Below, one piece after another: positions 1-10,272 of a stretch of 64,000 nt of DNA. Each line of letters begins with the position of its first letter. Position 1 is the stretch's first letter. Source of the DNA: Phialophora verrucosa. Its lineage: Eukaryota > Ascomycota > Eurotiomycetes > Chaetothyriales > Herpotrichiellaceae. A program made the translations under genes and the position numbers. The stretch is from positions 1,984,001-2,048,000 of the forward strand of contig MSED01000014.1 of assembly GCA_002099365.1 (NCBI GenBank), given 5' to 3'. Below the pieces are notes generated by a model. It had not been told where the DNA came from. It worked only from the letters and a program-made list of their open reading frames with translations, and searched no databases.

Positions 1-67
1 GAAGATGGTCGGCGTGCACAAGAGCTTGGCGACCGACGTTGCCGTCATCGAGTGTGTCAAGGCGTGA
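1..67 (+). CDS. probable 3' end of an unidentified CDS (partial)
   Basis: The frame beginning at base 2 is open from the window edge and ends at TGA 65-67. Its roughly 20 codons mostly have G or C in the third position (GTC GGC GTG CAC AAG AGC), like the confirmed genes nearby. That suggests the C-terminus of a gene that starts outside the window. The tail is too short to identify. The stop codon lies inside the first copy of a degenerate tandem repeat. It could also be a chance open frame. Confidence 0.35.
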   Translation, partial: KMVGVHKSLATDVAVIECVKA

Positions 68-157
68 CCAGACGGCGGGGGAGAGAAGTGTTCAAGGTGT
101 GACCACTGCGGGAGAGAGCAGTGACCAAGGCGTGACCAGACCGCGAGAGAAGTGTTA
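57..157. repeat. three degenerate ~34-bp tandem repeats
   Basis: Three consecutive units (57-91, 92-124 and 125-157) share the pattern CAAGG(C/T)GTGACCA followed by a purine-rich GAGAGAAGTG-like tail. The first unit contains the putative stop codon of the left-edge gene. Confidence 0.7.
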
Positions 158-1360
158 CTGTAGAGGCATGGCGCGCCCAAATATCAGATGCCCCTAAATG
201 CGCCGCTCAAGTACAGTCTAGTTCCCGGGTCGACACTACCACACGTCGTCCGTGTTGACTATTAATCAAATAAGCATCCGAACCATTCCAGGAATCAGAA
301 CCAGGGTAAACGGAACGAGAAGACGAACCAGCGTGAGCGAACAAGCCACTAGTTGCACAAACTGTAGTGATTATCAGCTGGTTCGATCTTGGTTTCGGTT
401 TCGTTGTCGTATCCTAATCGCTCGATTCTTGTTCCTGTCCATATCCATGTCCATGTCTACACATATCTACGCCTCTCTACATGCACATACACATCTATAT
501 GCCTTTCCATGTCCATCCATACATATGTACATGCCTTTCCATGTCCATGTCGATCAATGTCCATGTCAATCAATGTCCATATCGAGAGCACCACACAGTC
601 CCATACTCGTACTCGTACTCGTCCTCGTCCGAATACCCTGGCCTGTCCCCGCCTACTCATCCCCAAGGCCGTACAAGTCCTCGTTCGGAGTACCGAGTCA
701 CGGCGAACGGGGAAAGGAGCACGGATCCCGGACTGACAGTAAGTACAGTACATATCCCATGGCATAACTGGCGCGGATGCCCCGAGGGGAACCTGGCTGC
801 TCGGGGAAAAAGAAAAGGCCGGCAATCCCGCCTAACCTAGTTTGGATAGCCTGGACAGGAGGAGCATGTGCGTATTACTGAACTCTACATACGATCGCAA
901 ACGTTTGTCGTGCGCGCCTCTCGTCTCCTCTCGCACTGACTGTTGACTGTTGGGGAAAGGCCGAGACTTGGGGATCGTTGTTGCCATGTGGGATTAAGTT
1001 CGGGTTCACTTGAAGGGAACTGCACATAATTAATTAATAATTACTAAGTATTGATACTCAGGCCTAGCTTTTTTCCCGAGCTTGCGACGTGTCGAAGTCG
1101 AGGTCGAGGTCGATGTCTTGTCCTGTCTGGTGAGTCCGCCCCGTACTGTACTGCTCTAGACTACTGTAGTGAGCATGAGGTGAAAGGATGTACTGTGTAG
1201 GATTCAGATCTCGTGCTGCGACACATTACTTGTTCGATTCTAATTCCAAGTCTAATTCTAACCGGGGTCTACTCTAACAAGTACTCCGTCATTGTGTCTC
1301 TATTCTATTGTTGATCCCGAGCTGATTAGACTCGATTCTGCCGCCTGTCGAGTGACTACC
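158..1360. other. intergenic region with low-complexity CATGTC-rich stretch
   Basis: No convincing gene is seen. Around 430-580 the plus strand carries many imperfect copies of CCATGTC/CCATATC, which keep several frames open at once and explain the overlapping ORFs there. The rest is AT/GC-mixed sequence that probably holds the 3' flanks of the left-edge gene and of the MFS gene ending at 1361. Confidence 0.5.
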
Positions 1361-3101
1361 TCATTCCTCGTGCGTCCGCACATGCATCTTCTCCAACAGA
1401 TTATTCCTCGCCCAGTAACTGCGGTACTTCTTCCCAAAGACGTACATGACGGGGACGGTGGCGATGAGGGCGAACGCCACGCCTCCCCACACGAAAAAGG
1501 CATGCCGGGGCCCGACGTCGGCGGTCCAGCCGTTGACGAAGTAGCTGAAGCCGAAGAGGATCAGGTTCTTGACGGCCATGCTGGCGATGAAGATCTCGTT
1601 GGCCATGCCGCGGTAGGCGTCGAGCGCGTAGTTGGAGGTGCCGATGCAGACGAACATGACGCCGAAAAGCATGAGCCCGTGCACGGTCGCGCAGGCGTAG
1701 GGCGACGCGCCCTCGGCGACGAGGTGGCCGAAGAGCATGAGGCCGACGCCGGCGCAGACGCCCACCAGGCACGGGATGAGGCGGTATTCGGGCTCGTAGA
1801 CGCCGCGGTTGCGCCGCGCGCACCACTTGATGAACCGGTCCGAGAGCGCGCCCATGATGATCGACCCGAGGATGCCGCCCACGAACGGGCCGAGCGACAG
1901 GTACCCGATGCTGGCCGGGCTGAGGAGATACGGCGGCGGCGCAAAGAGCTGGGCCAGCACAAAGGCGATGACCACGTAGAGGACGACGAACATGGAGTTG
2001 ATGATCAGGATCCAGGACACCGACACGTTGAGGACCACGGCGAACGGCGCAAGGAAGAGCTGCAGTAGGTTTTCGTTCGAGTACGTGCCGCTGAAGATGG
2101 CGAGCTCCTGAACGAACGTCTTCTTCTGGTAAGATCCCTGCGCGTCTGCGCGAGGAGCGGTCGACGTCGCGCCCGTTTCCTCGGCGTGGCTGGCGACGCC
2201 GGGCTTCTCCATGTCCAGTTTCTCCTGGTACTCGAGCGCCGCGAGGTCGTCGAGGTGGTCGTCCTTGAGCTCGTCGATCTCATAGCGCCGGTCTCGCACG
2301 TAGCTGGTCTCCGGGACGAAGAGGAACTGAAGAATTGTCTGAATGCCGCCGAACAACACGAGGAGGTAGTAGCTGTGCGATCCCGTTAGTCTTAGCCTGC
2401 CAGGTAAACTGAGCGAGCGAAACTCACAGCCATTTCCATCCGATATTTGACGCGATCGGGCCGGCAACAACACCAGTCAGGTTGGAAATGCCAGCCAGGA
2501 TGAAGTTGATGGCCGAGGCGTAGATGCCGCGCTCGTGGACGAAGAACATGTCGCTGACCAGGGTGAACACCAAAGACTCGTACGGCGCGATCGCAAAGCC
2601 TTGCAGGATTCGAGAGGCGAGCACGCCCTCGTAAGTGGTGACGCACGACCCCACGATATCTGCGACCAAGCAGAAGATCGAGGCCAGCAAGAAGATGGGC
2701 CGAGTACCCCATTTTCGGGACAGTGCTGAAAAGAGAGGCCCGGTCACGCCGACCACGAGCGTCTGATAGCCCGAGGTCAGGACGAGCTTGGGGATGGTCG
2801 TGTCGATTTCAATCGACATCTCGAAAAACGCGGCGTTCAACATGGCGCTCACGACGGCCGCGTAGAGTACGGACCCCCAGCAGGTGATGCCCAGGGCCGT
2901 GAGCTTCTTCGTGTACGTCCAGTTGAGGGGGTCATTCGGGTCGTTGGAAGGCTGTGGGACGAGGACGATGTGCGCATTCCGCCCTGTGCCATGCTTGAGG
3001 CCGCCCGTCACTCCCTGCGAATGCGCAGCATCTTCTTCGAGTATCACCGTGCCGGGGACGTGGGGGATCTTGGTGTCGTCGAGGATGCCGAGGAAAGGCA
3101 T
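1361..3101 (-). CDS. MFS transporter, HOL1/DHA1-like
   Basis: Predicted 12-helix plasma-membrane transporter of the major facilitator superfamily, 561 aa. Two exons: 2428-3101 and 1361-2372. The 55-nt intron 2373-2427 has a GTGAGT donor, a CTAAC branch and a CACAG acceptor, and joining restores an uninterrupted frame (WKW-L-YYLLVLFG). The N-terminal PNDPLNW motif is typical of fungal members of this branch, as are the signature-like SRKWGTRPIF loop after helix 2 and the RILQGF segment. The central loop is long and charged (EIDELKDDHLDDLAALEYQ), again as in the HOL1-like group. The start is the ATG at 3101. It lies upstream of the glycerol genes in the same orientation as GUT2 and the aquaglyceroporin. 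The substrate cannot be told from sequence; a role in polyol or cation uptake is only a possibility. Confidence 0.85.
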
Positions 3102-3911
3102 GTTGAATGGCTGGATATGGTGATCCGAGGGCTGCAGGGGTGATGTCGATTACCGGCAGGTTCGCTATGGATAGTGCCACGAGGCGCGGCGTTTGGCCGT
3201 TCTTATAATACTTGCTTCCATTGCTCGTCCGGCTTGCTCGACTCCGTGTCCGCGAGACGTCCGAGCCTCGCATGGAGGGCACCGCATACTCGAAGCAGAC
3301 TTCCCCGAGGTCGAATGCTCCAAGTCCGCGGTCTTCAAGCCCCACTTTCTCCAAGCTTCCACCTGGAGGGAGGATTGCGGACCTGGGGTCTCCTCCGGGG
3401 GCGTCATCCTCCTGTCCCTTTTGGCCTGGAGCTTCCCCAATTTCCACAGGAGGCCGATTTGGGGCGCTTTCTTTATTATTGTTGAAGTTGGGCATCTCGC
3501 AGAAGCCACATGCGCTGCCTGTCCCATAGTTCCATGCTCCAGAAAAAGCCCGGCTTGACCACCGTGCAGACGCAACGCAGGCTGAAAGATGGGTGCCAGC
3601 AGGATCGGTTATCAAGAAGCTTTTGGAAATATCATATAAAAGTATATCAGAGGCCACTGACATCTGGGCCATGACCGTCGAATAGCCAAGCTTCAGGTGC
3701 GCATTTCCTCACGAGTGTAGCCTTACGATATCCCATGAAATGAACCGAGAAGTTGCCAACTCCAAACACCTTGCTCCTCGTCAAGTGGTATCACGTCAAT
3801 CTGGTCTCCCCGCTTTTGTTCCGACCCTAAATACCATCAGACCATAACGACCTTGAAATATTATACCAATATACAGCAGTGCAACTCATCCAAAACCGGA
3901 GACCTCAGACT
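3102..3911. other. MFS promoter and GUT2 3' flank
   Basis: This 810-bp stretch lies between the MFS start and the GUT2 stop, both on the minus strand. Open frames overlap on both strands between 3165 and 3672 but show no domain and no splice continuity with the MFS gene. I read it as promoter/5' leader of the MFS gene plus the GUT2 terminator. Confidence 0.45.
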
Positions 3912-6063
3912 TTACGGCAGCGGTCCATGTGCCTCTGATACCGGCTCAAGCGTTGGCTTCAACGGTACCACGCCCTTTGATGCTCCTTGTAATGGGGCAA
4001 GACTGCTGGACGCCATTTCTCCTCGCAAGACTTGTTCGCGAGTGATTTGAAGCATGTCGCTCGGCAAGCCCATGCTCGCCAGGAAACTGACCGTGTCCCT
4101 CCACTCGGCCTCTTTCCGCTGCTTGCTCCAGCTGAGTTCCTCGGCCATTATGTCGATGACCTTGGGAAGAGCATGAAGTGCAGCTTGTGCATTGAGAAAG
4201 CTCAATCTCGTACGTCTTGCAAGGACGTCCACGGCTGTTTGTGCGTATTCGCTGCGAACGGCATAGCGGACCTCGCCGTCAACGAAAGGGTATAACGAGG
4301 ACAGACGCTGGCCGCGCAGAGGATAGTGCTCGGTATTGTCGGTCGGAGCAGATAAGGCGGCGACATCCCATGCTCGGTCGCCGTAGTCAGCGGCTAGATG
4401 CTTCGCGACGTCCATGTCAAGGCCGAAGTGCTGGATCAAATTGATGAAGAGAGTAGTCGAATAACCGTGCGCTCCCACCAGCCGGATGCGATGGGTCTGG
4501 CAGGTGCCGTCCAGTAAGCGGACTGACGGATCGATGCCGTTGACGCCGGCGAGATCTGGCACGTATGTGATCGGTTTCGGCTGTAGTTTGAAAACCTCGA
4601 TAGCTCTGTCGACTGCTTCCTCCGCCATTTGTCGGTAAGTCGTCCATTTACCTCCAGCGCAGGTAAGGAGGCCCGAGTCAGAGACCGATATGAGATGGCT
4701 GCGAACGAGGGATTCGGTGTTCTTCGAATTGGGATCTCGAACAAGAGGACGGATGCCTGTGGTGACTGTCAGCAACAATCCTTCCCGCGCGCCTCCCAGG
4801 TTGAAACATACCTGACCATGCAGCAAGAATATCCGATCTTCGAACGTCAATATCCGGGGTTAGATACGTGCGGATTTCGTCCAAGATCCACTCGATGTCT
4901 TTCTCGCCAGCTACTGGATTCTGAGATATCGCACAGGGCGCGTCGGTTGTGCCTGCAATCGTGTTGCCTTGCCAAGGCAGGAAGAAGATGACTCTGCCGT
5001 CCGAGGTGGAAGGGTCGATCAGACCCATCTTCTGAGGGCTGAGATAGCCAGGGAGAACGACGTGGACTCCCAAACTAGGAGCCACAATCTCTTTTTCGCT
5101 GGGCGAGTCCATCTGCCGGATCGCGTCACAGAACGGGCCTGTAGCGTTGATAATGCCCTTCGCCTTGACCGTGAATTCCTCGTTCGCGGATTTTCCGTCC
5201 TTGTCTGCAATGAGGTCCCTTACGCGGGCACCTGTCAGGTTGCCACTTGCGTCTTTCTCCAGACCCGTCACTTCAAGATGGTTGACGGTTGTGGTGCCAT
5301 AGAGAGTGGCGGTCATGGCCAATGAGACGTTCATGCGGGAATCGTTGTGTTGACCGTCGTAATAGACGAGTGCGCCAATCAAGTTCTCTTTCTTCAGCAT
5401 TGGAAATGCTTCTAGAGCTTTACTCCTCGGCAGAAAGTAGGAGCTCTCGATTCCTTCCGACCCGGCTAAGAGATCGTAGAATTTGGTTCCAGCCCAGAAG
5501 TACGGCGCTTGCCACCACGCTTGCAAAGGAAGCATGATCGGGAGCCACGAGGACAGATGTGGTGCTGTGTAAAGGAAGCTTTTCCGTTCTCTTAACGCCT
5601 CTCTCACTAGCTGGTATTGGTTCCAATCGAGGTTCCACACTGCTTTCTCGAGATATCGTACGCCCCCATGGACGAGCTTGGTGGATTTGCTGCTTGTACC
5701 GCTGCTGAAGTCATCTCTTTCCACAATGGCAACTTTCAGGCCTCTTGTGGCTGCGTCAAGCGCAATGCCTGTGCCTGTAGCTCCGCCACCGATGACCAGA
5801 AGGTCATATATCTCAGAGGAGGGTGCCGAGGAGGACTTCTTGAGATCGGCGATCTGTTCGGCCCGCGTCTTGATGTAGGGGAACTTCGGGGGGATTATGT
5901 TCCCGTTCTCGTCTCGTTTCGGTGGTTTCGGTGCCAGCGACTCTGCTCCGGGCACGTTACGAGGTCGATAGACAATGTACATGCCTGTAGCGCCTGCAAC
6001 AGCCAAACCGGTGCCATATGCCAACGGCTTCAACAGCCTGCGTGCTGAGAAACGCGACGCCAT
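3912..6063 (-). CDS. GUT2: mitochondrial FAD-dependent glycerol-3-phosphate dehydrogenase
   Basis: Oxidises glycerol 3-phosphate to dihydroxyacetone phosphate at the outer face of the inner mitochondrial membrane, passing electrons to ubiquinone. It is the second step of glycerol catabolism and part of the glycerol-phosphate shuttle. Exons 4812-6063 and 3912-4756 encode 698 aa. The 55-nt intron 4757-4811 (GTATGT..CACAG) joins AAWSG to IRPLVRDP, a conserved segment. The N-terminus has a basic leader with a hydrophobic stretch at about residues 18-32, consistent with mitochondrial targeting and membrane anchoring. The FAD dinucleotide-binding motif IGGGATGTG lies at about residues 91-99, followed by SSGTSSKSTKLVHGG, typical of this family. 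The open frame extends upstream only through a TTG codon; the ATG at 6063 is chosen. Neighbours are the aquaglyceroporin and glycerol kinase genes. Confidence 0.96.
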
Positions 6064-7485
6064 TCTGGGTGTGATGATCAAGAAACGAGTGATACAGAAC
6101 CTGAGCTCAAATAGAGGGCTCGAACATATGCCAGAAAAGGACGGAAAATGTCACTCACGCCGATGTATGAGGAATCTTCCTTGCCCCTTCATGAAAATGA
6201 TCGAGGACAGATGTCAATGGGAGCTCCAGCTGCCGTATTTGAAGGGGAGTTGGCAGCTCTTGATCGACACGACATGAGAAAGAAACGCAGCAGGTCGGAG
6301 AAAGAGGCTGCGCCAGACGTGCTCGGGGCATGGCCATGACCGAGGTCTTTCACACGTGGGGACAGTGGCTTGAGCCCTACAGCTCCGGATCTGCAAGGAA
6401 TCTCGTGTTTGCTGAGCACGCACCAGCTCAAACTTACTCAGTCACCAGAGTCCAAATGCAGCGGCTTGGACGAGGCGGGGAAACAAACTCTACGCAGCTC
6501 GGCTTTCCGTTCACCGAGATGTGGCTGGTTGGTCACGTGTCGGACACTCGCGCCAAGAGCCTCGGTGCTCAAATCCGAGATGCGTCTCGGAGAAAAATTC
6601 TGACGGAAATTCCGGATCTTGAAGGCCCAAGCTCAACACCAGGGTAGTATTTGCGATGGATCCAGGAACACGCGCTGGACGAAGGGAAGGTCGGTCGCAT
6701 TCTCTTCAGGATCCACTCGTCTTGTCCCTGATGGCAGAGGTCTGGATTGCCGACTTCATCATCGAGGTCTCTGAATGGCAGTGGCATGACACGTGTATCG
6801 GCTGATTGCATGCATAATCCAAGATGTACTTCTGGATGATGCGAACCGATGCCTCGAGGCTGGACGAAACTCTCAGGCCATACTTGAGCCGCCTTGCCCT
6901 CGCCAAGACTCGGGTAGACTCGTCTGTAAGGACCTGTTCACAGCTGGCTCTCTTGGTTGACTGCAGACTGGGTGTGGGCTCTTGAAGAGTGCCATTGATG
7001 GTCTGTGTTCGCAATGGAATGCGGTTCCGCTCTTGCAGTCTAACAGGAGTGCATATTAGAGGAATAAACACACGGTAGCTAGCCAGAGAGTGTCGCGAAT
7101 CCGGCCGCCCCCGACGAACAGCAAGTGGGCGAGAGAATCGGCACTCATATTACATGGCTGGTCGAGCTGGTAAAGAAGTTACGCCGAACATTTGGCGCAA
7201 ATCTGTTCGTTCAAAGTCCAGCCGATAGCTCGGCAAAGTCGAAGTTTGGGAAAGGATCGATTGATTTTTGTGAATCACCATGCATTCCTCATCGTCGTCA
7301 TCCGCCGTATGACGGTGGCCTCCAATCTATATACACCAACACTGCGGTGACATGGTGGCACAACGCCGGTGGATATTACAATACGACACAATGCTGTGCA
7401 ACAACGAACAATAACCGGGCCCACTTGAATGTCCTCGATCTTGATATTGCGACCAACCCGTGCCACTTCTAGAAAATGCCACAGT
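6064..7485. other. intergenic region, GUT2 promoter side
   Basis: About 1.4 kb between the GUT2 start and the aquaglyceroporin stop. Several overlapping frames exist but none shows a recognisable domain, intron structure or consistent coding bias. It should hold the GUT2 promoter near 6064-6600 and the aquaglyceroporin 3' end near 7250-7485. Confidence 0.5.
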
Positions 7486-8611
7486 TCAGACCGGGTTCTC
7501 AGAGTTGTATGTGTTCGACCAGACCGACCGCTTAGGTTGAATAAGTCTCTTCAACCCCATGTAAGGAGTGTTGATCGGACTCTCTCCGGTGAAGAGGAAG
7601 GTATCGTAGAGGAAGCCTCCAAATGTGCAACCGCAGAATGGGGCAACCATTGGGACCTTTCGTAACTGTTAGCCGCAGTTCGTTTCTCAATCCAGGAAAT
7701 TGCAGGAGAGTCTTACCCAGAAGTAGTAGCCGCCAGCTGACCAGACCTCATGACCATAGCCGATCATGTAGCTGACCAGGCGAGGGCCGAAATCTCGAGC
7801 AAGGTTGATGGCATAGCCGGTTTCCCAACCGAAGCACGCACCAATGCCGAAGATGACGAAGAAGAGTCCGAGCGGGGTCAGGTTGCCAGCACCAATGTTT
7901 CCATCGTCCTTCAGTGCGTAGATCAGGAACATGAGGAGGGCGCTAGCGATAAACTCGGAGAAGAATTGACCGGTTTTGGTCATGAATGGTGCAGGATACG
8001 TGCAGAAAATTCCGGCCGTTGCAGTGTCACCACTGACGGTGCGGATATCGGCACCGCCCTCGAAAACATCGATCGCGGACTTGTAGTTGGCGTAGACAAT
8101 CGCAGACGCTACCATCGCACCGAGGATCTGGGCGAGCATGTACCCCGGGAATTTCCTCCACGGGAACTTTCGAAAGACGCAGTTCGCAAATGTCACTGCA
8201 GGGTTTAGATGCGCCCCGGAGATGCCACCGGTATAGACTCCCAACATGACACCGAGGCTAGCGGAGTTAGTGAAAGGCCATGGTCGAGCAAGGCGGTTAG
8301 ACTCACCCCCAGCCCCAGGAAATAGACTGATAGTCACCCTTCGTGCCTCCAGAAAGGACCACTTGGGCAACAACGCCGTCGCCGAACAGAATGAGAATGA
8401 AGACACCGAAGAACTCGGAAAGAGGCTCTCTGAGGTAGTGTCGAATTCGGCTCCATACCAAATCTGGCTCCTGCTGGACGGCGTCCGCTTGCGGGATTTT
8501 ATGATCAACGAGCGGTCCATGCTCGGCAAAGGCAGGAACTGCAGGAACAGAAGTGCGTCGCCTTTGATCCTCCGGGACGTGGAGATGCTCGTGATGAGTG
8601 AGATTGCCCAT
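7486..8611 (-). CDS. aquaglyceroporin (MIP family, Fps1-like)
   Basis: Membrane channel for glycerol (and water) of the major intrinsic protein family, 338 aa. Three exons: 8307-8611, 7717-8257 and 7486-7656. Introns are 8258-8306 (49 nt, GTGAGT..CTAG) and 7657-7716 (60 nt, GTAAGA, CTAAC branch, AAAG acceptor). The first half-helix motif is canonical (HLNPAVTF, about residue 120). The second is NLARDFGPR (about residue 253), with Leu replacing the usual Pro, as in the NLA motif of yeast Fps1. An acidic, His-rich N-terminal tail precedes the first helix (SEFFGVFILILFGDG). The last exon adds a short tail after the sixth helix (MVAPFCGCTFGGFLYDT). It is transcribed away from glycerol kinase across a 1.66-kb shared region and lies beside GUT2, which supports a glycerol-uptake role. 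The exact substrate range is inference. Confidence 0.94.
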
Positions 8612-8762
8612 GTTGTGTGGTGGAAATGTTCGTTTCTCCAGTGACGCCGAAGAAGAGCAAGAGGACAGGGAAGGGCCGACGGTGGCGAGGCGAGCAGGAA
8701 TTTTCTTGCCTTTGTGGAGATGGAGAACGATAAGAACTGCCCATGGGGGAGTGAAGCAGGAT

Positions 8763-8768
8763 TATATA
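8763..8768 (-). promoter_or_regulatory. candidate TATA box of aquaglyceroporin gene
   Basis: TATATA (TATATAAT on the minus strand) about 152 bp upstream of the aquaglyceroporin ATG. The position is plausible for a TATA element with a ~100-nt leader. No transcript start is known. Confidence 0.4.
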
Positions 8769-10138
8769 GATGGATCTTGTGTGCTATACACTCCAGCTTT
8801 CCCGCGGCAATCCTTCAGACTCCACCGTGCGGATTATTGAATCCATTGCAGGTGATACCGAAAGGCTGGAGGCGAGCGATGCAGGGTGCGCCGAGTAATG
8901 CTCATTACGAGCCTTGTATCGCATCTAGAACCAAAGAGTGGTATGGGGCCGGAACACCCGCGCATGCTGCTTGCATGACACGGCTCGTGGCGTAGATGCG
9001 AACCAATAACGTGGGACGATGGATGAAAGGGATCCTGCCACTCAGCTGGCTTCGTCTCCCGCCTGGCCTCCAGAGCAGTGCCGCCGAACTTCGCTCGACC
9101 GGACACCGATATGCTTAAAGTTCAGTCGGCCCTACCACGCCGAGCTGCATAGTATTGTCGTCCTGAAACCAGAGCCTTTCATGAAGCGATATTAAACCCC
9201 AGAAGACAGGGCGAGCGGAAATTGCGGCGAGGACGTGGGGAGTCCCAAGACTGGGGGGAGATATGCTGGGGGTCGATTGCAGAGTGGCACGGCTGGTCAT
9301 CAAGCGGTCAATGTAGAACCGGCACAGGTGTCAGCTGCTGCTGGTCCTAATGGCGACTCGAGTCGTGTTGTCGGTGGCACGGGATTTGCCATGTGCAATC
9401 TCAGTGGACCAAACCATCATGCCCACAAGCAGAATACTACGTTGCAGAATAGGAAAAAAGTGAGAAGTGAGACGAGATCAGGTGTTGGCGAATGAAAGCG
9501 GGGATGCCGGGAGCCCGCGGAACTGATACCGAACTCAGCGATCCTGGGGAGCACAGGGCCGCGGATAGCAGATTTGCTACGGCGGAGCAGATGAGTGTGA
9601 GACCTTGTGCCGCCTTCGCCGCAAATTGAGTTTGCATGTCGCCCTTGGAACTGCGGGGGGTGGCGGGGGGAAGCCTAGAAAGCCCAGCAAGCCTCACAAT
9701 CGTCAGCCTCGGCATGCATCTCGCTGCTCAGATCCCCGAACTCCGCCCAAAACGCGGGCGTCACTTGCTGTGATTTACTCCGTACTTTACCACGAGCTCC
9801 TCGCCACGCGGTCTGTGCCCCTGGTGTTCAGACCACCGTCATGCATGTGCCCGCGGTCCTCCGCTTTTTTGCATCCTCCTCGCCCGGCTGGCCTTGCGTG
9901 CATGGAAGGAGTCTCGAAGCTGCGGGAGGAGTCACGTCGGGCTATTGTTCCCCTGGGTCGGACAAGACGACGACGAACACCGAGGCTCGACCTGGAGCTC
10001 GTGTAACATCTTACGCGAGGTCAAGCTTGCAGCTGTAACCCGGCTCATTGGGAAGAGAATATGTACCGTCCAAGGAAGGGTCACGCGTGCCTCGAGCTCT
10101 CCAGACGCCCACATGCTGCGGTCTCTCCCCGCTCTGTT

Positions 10139-10145
10139 TATATAA
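10139..10145 (+). promoter_or_regulatory. candidate TATA box of glycerol kinase gene
   Basis: TATATAA about 130 bp upstream of the glycerol kinase ATG. It mirrors the TATA-like element in front of the divergent aquaglyceroporin gene. Confidence 0.45.
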
Positions 10146-10272
10146 CATGACTCCTCCCCTCCGCAGAATCCCTCCAGGCCCCCAACTTGAGTCTCCAACA
10201 GCTCGTCCCCAGAAAGCTGATCGCAGAAGACTCTCCAGGTTCTTGATGAATCTATTGAAAAAGGTGGTCACC

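Larger units (their letters stand above)
8612..10272. promoter_or_regulatory. shared divergent promoter region, aquaglyceroporin / glycerol kinase
   Basis: A 1661-bp region separates the two divergent glycerol genes. It has a TATA-like element at each end. Five matches to the CreA consensus SYGGRG are bunched on the plus strand (9235-9240, 9251-9256, 9544-9549, 9653-9658, 9663-9668). That would fit carbon-catabolite repression, but the consensus is short and G-runs match it easily. No gene is seen inside. Confidence 0.45.

Noticed and set aside
252..840. Three overlapping plus-strand frames and one minus-strand frame, up to 171 codons
   Set aside because: The frames come from CATGTC/CCATGT-type repeats that lack stops in several frames at once. 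No domain, no ATG context, and His/Met/Pro/Ser-rich composition.
2932..3672. 246-codon minus-strand frame upstream of the MFS gene
   Set aside because: It overlaps the start of the MFS coding exon in another frame, has no domain and shares the region with open frames on both strands. It may include the leader of the MFS transcript.
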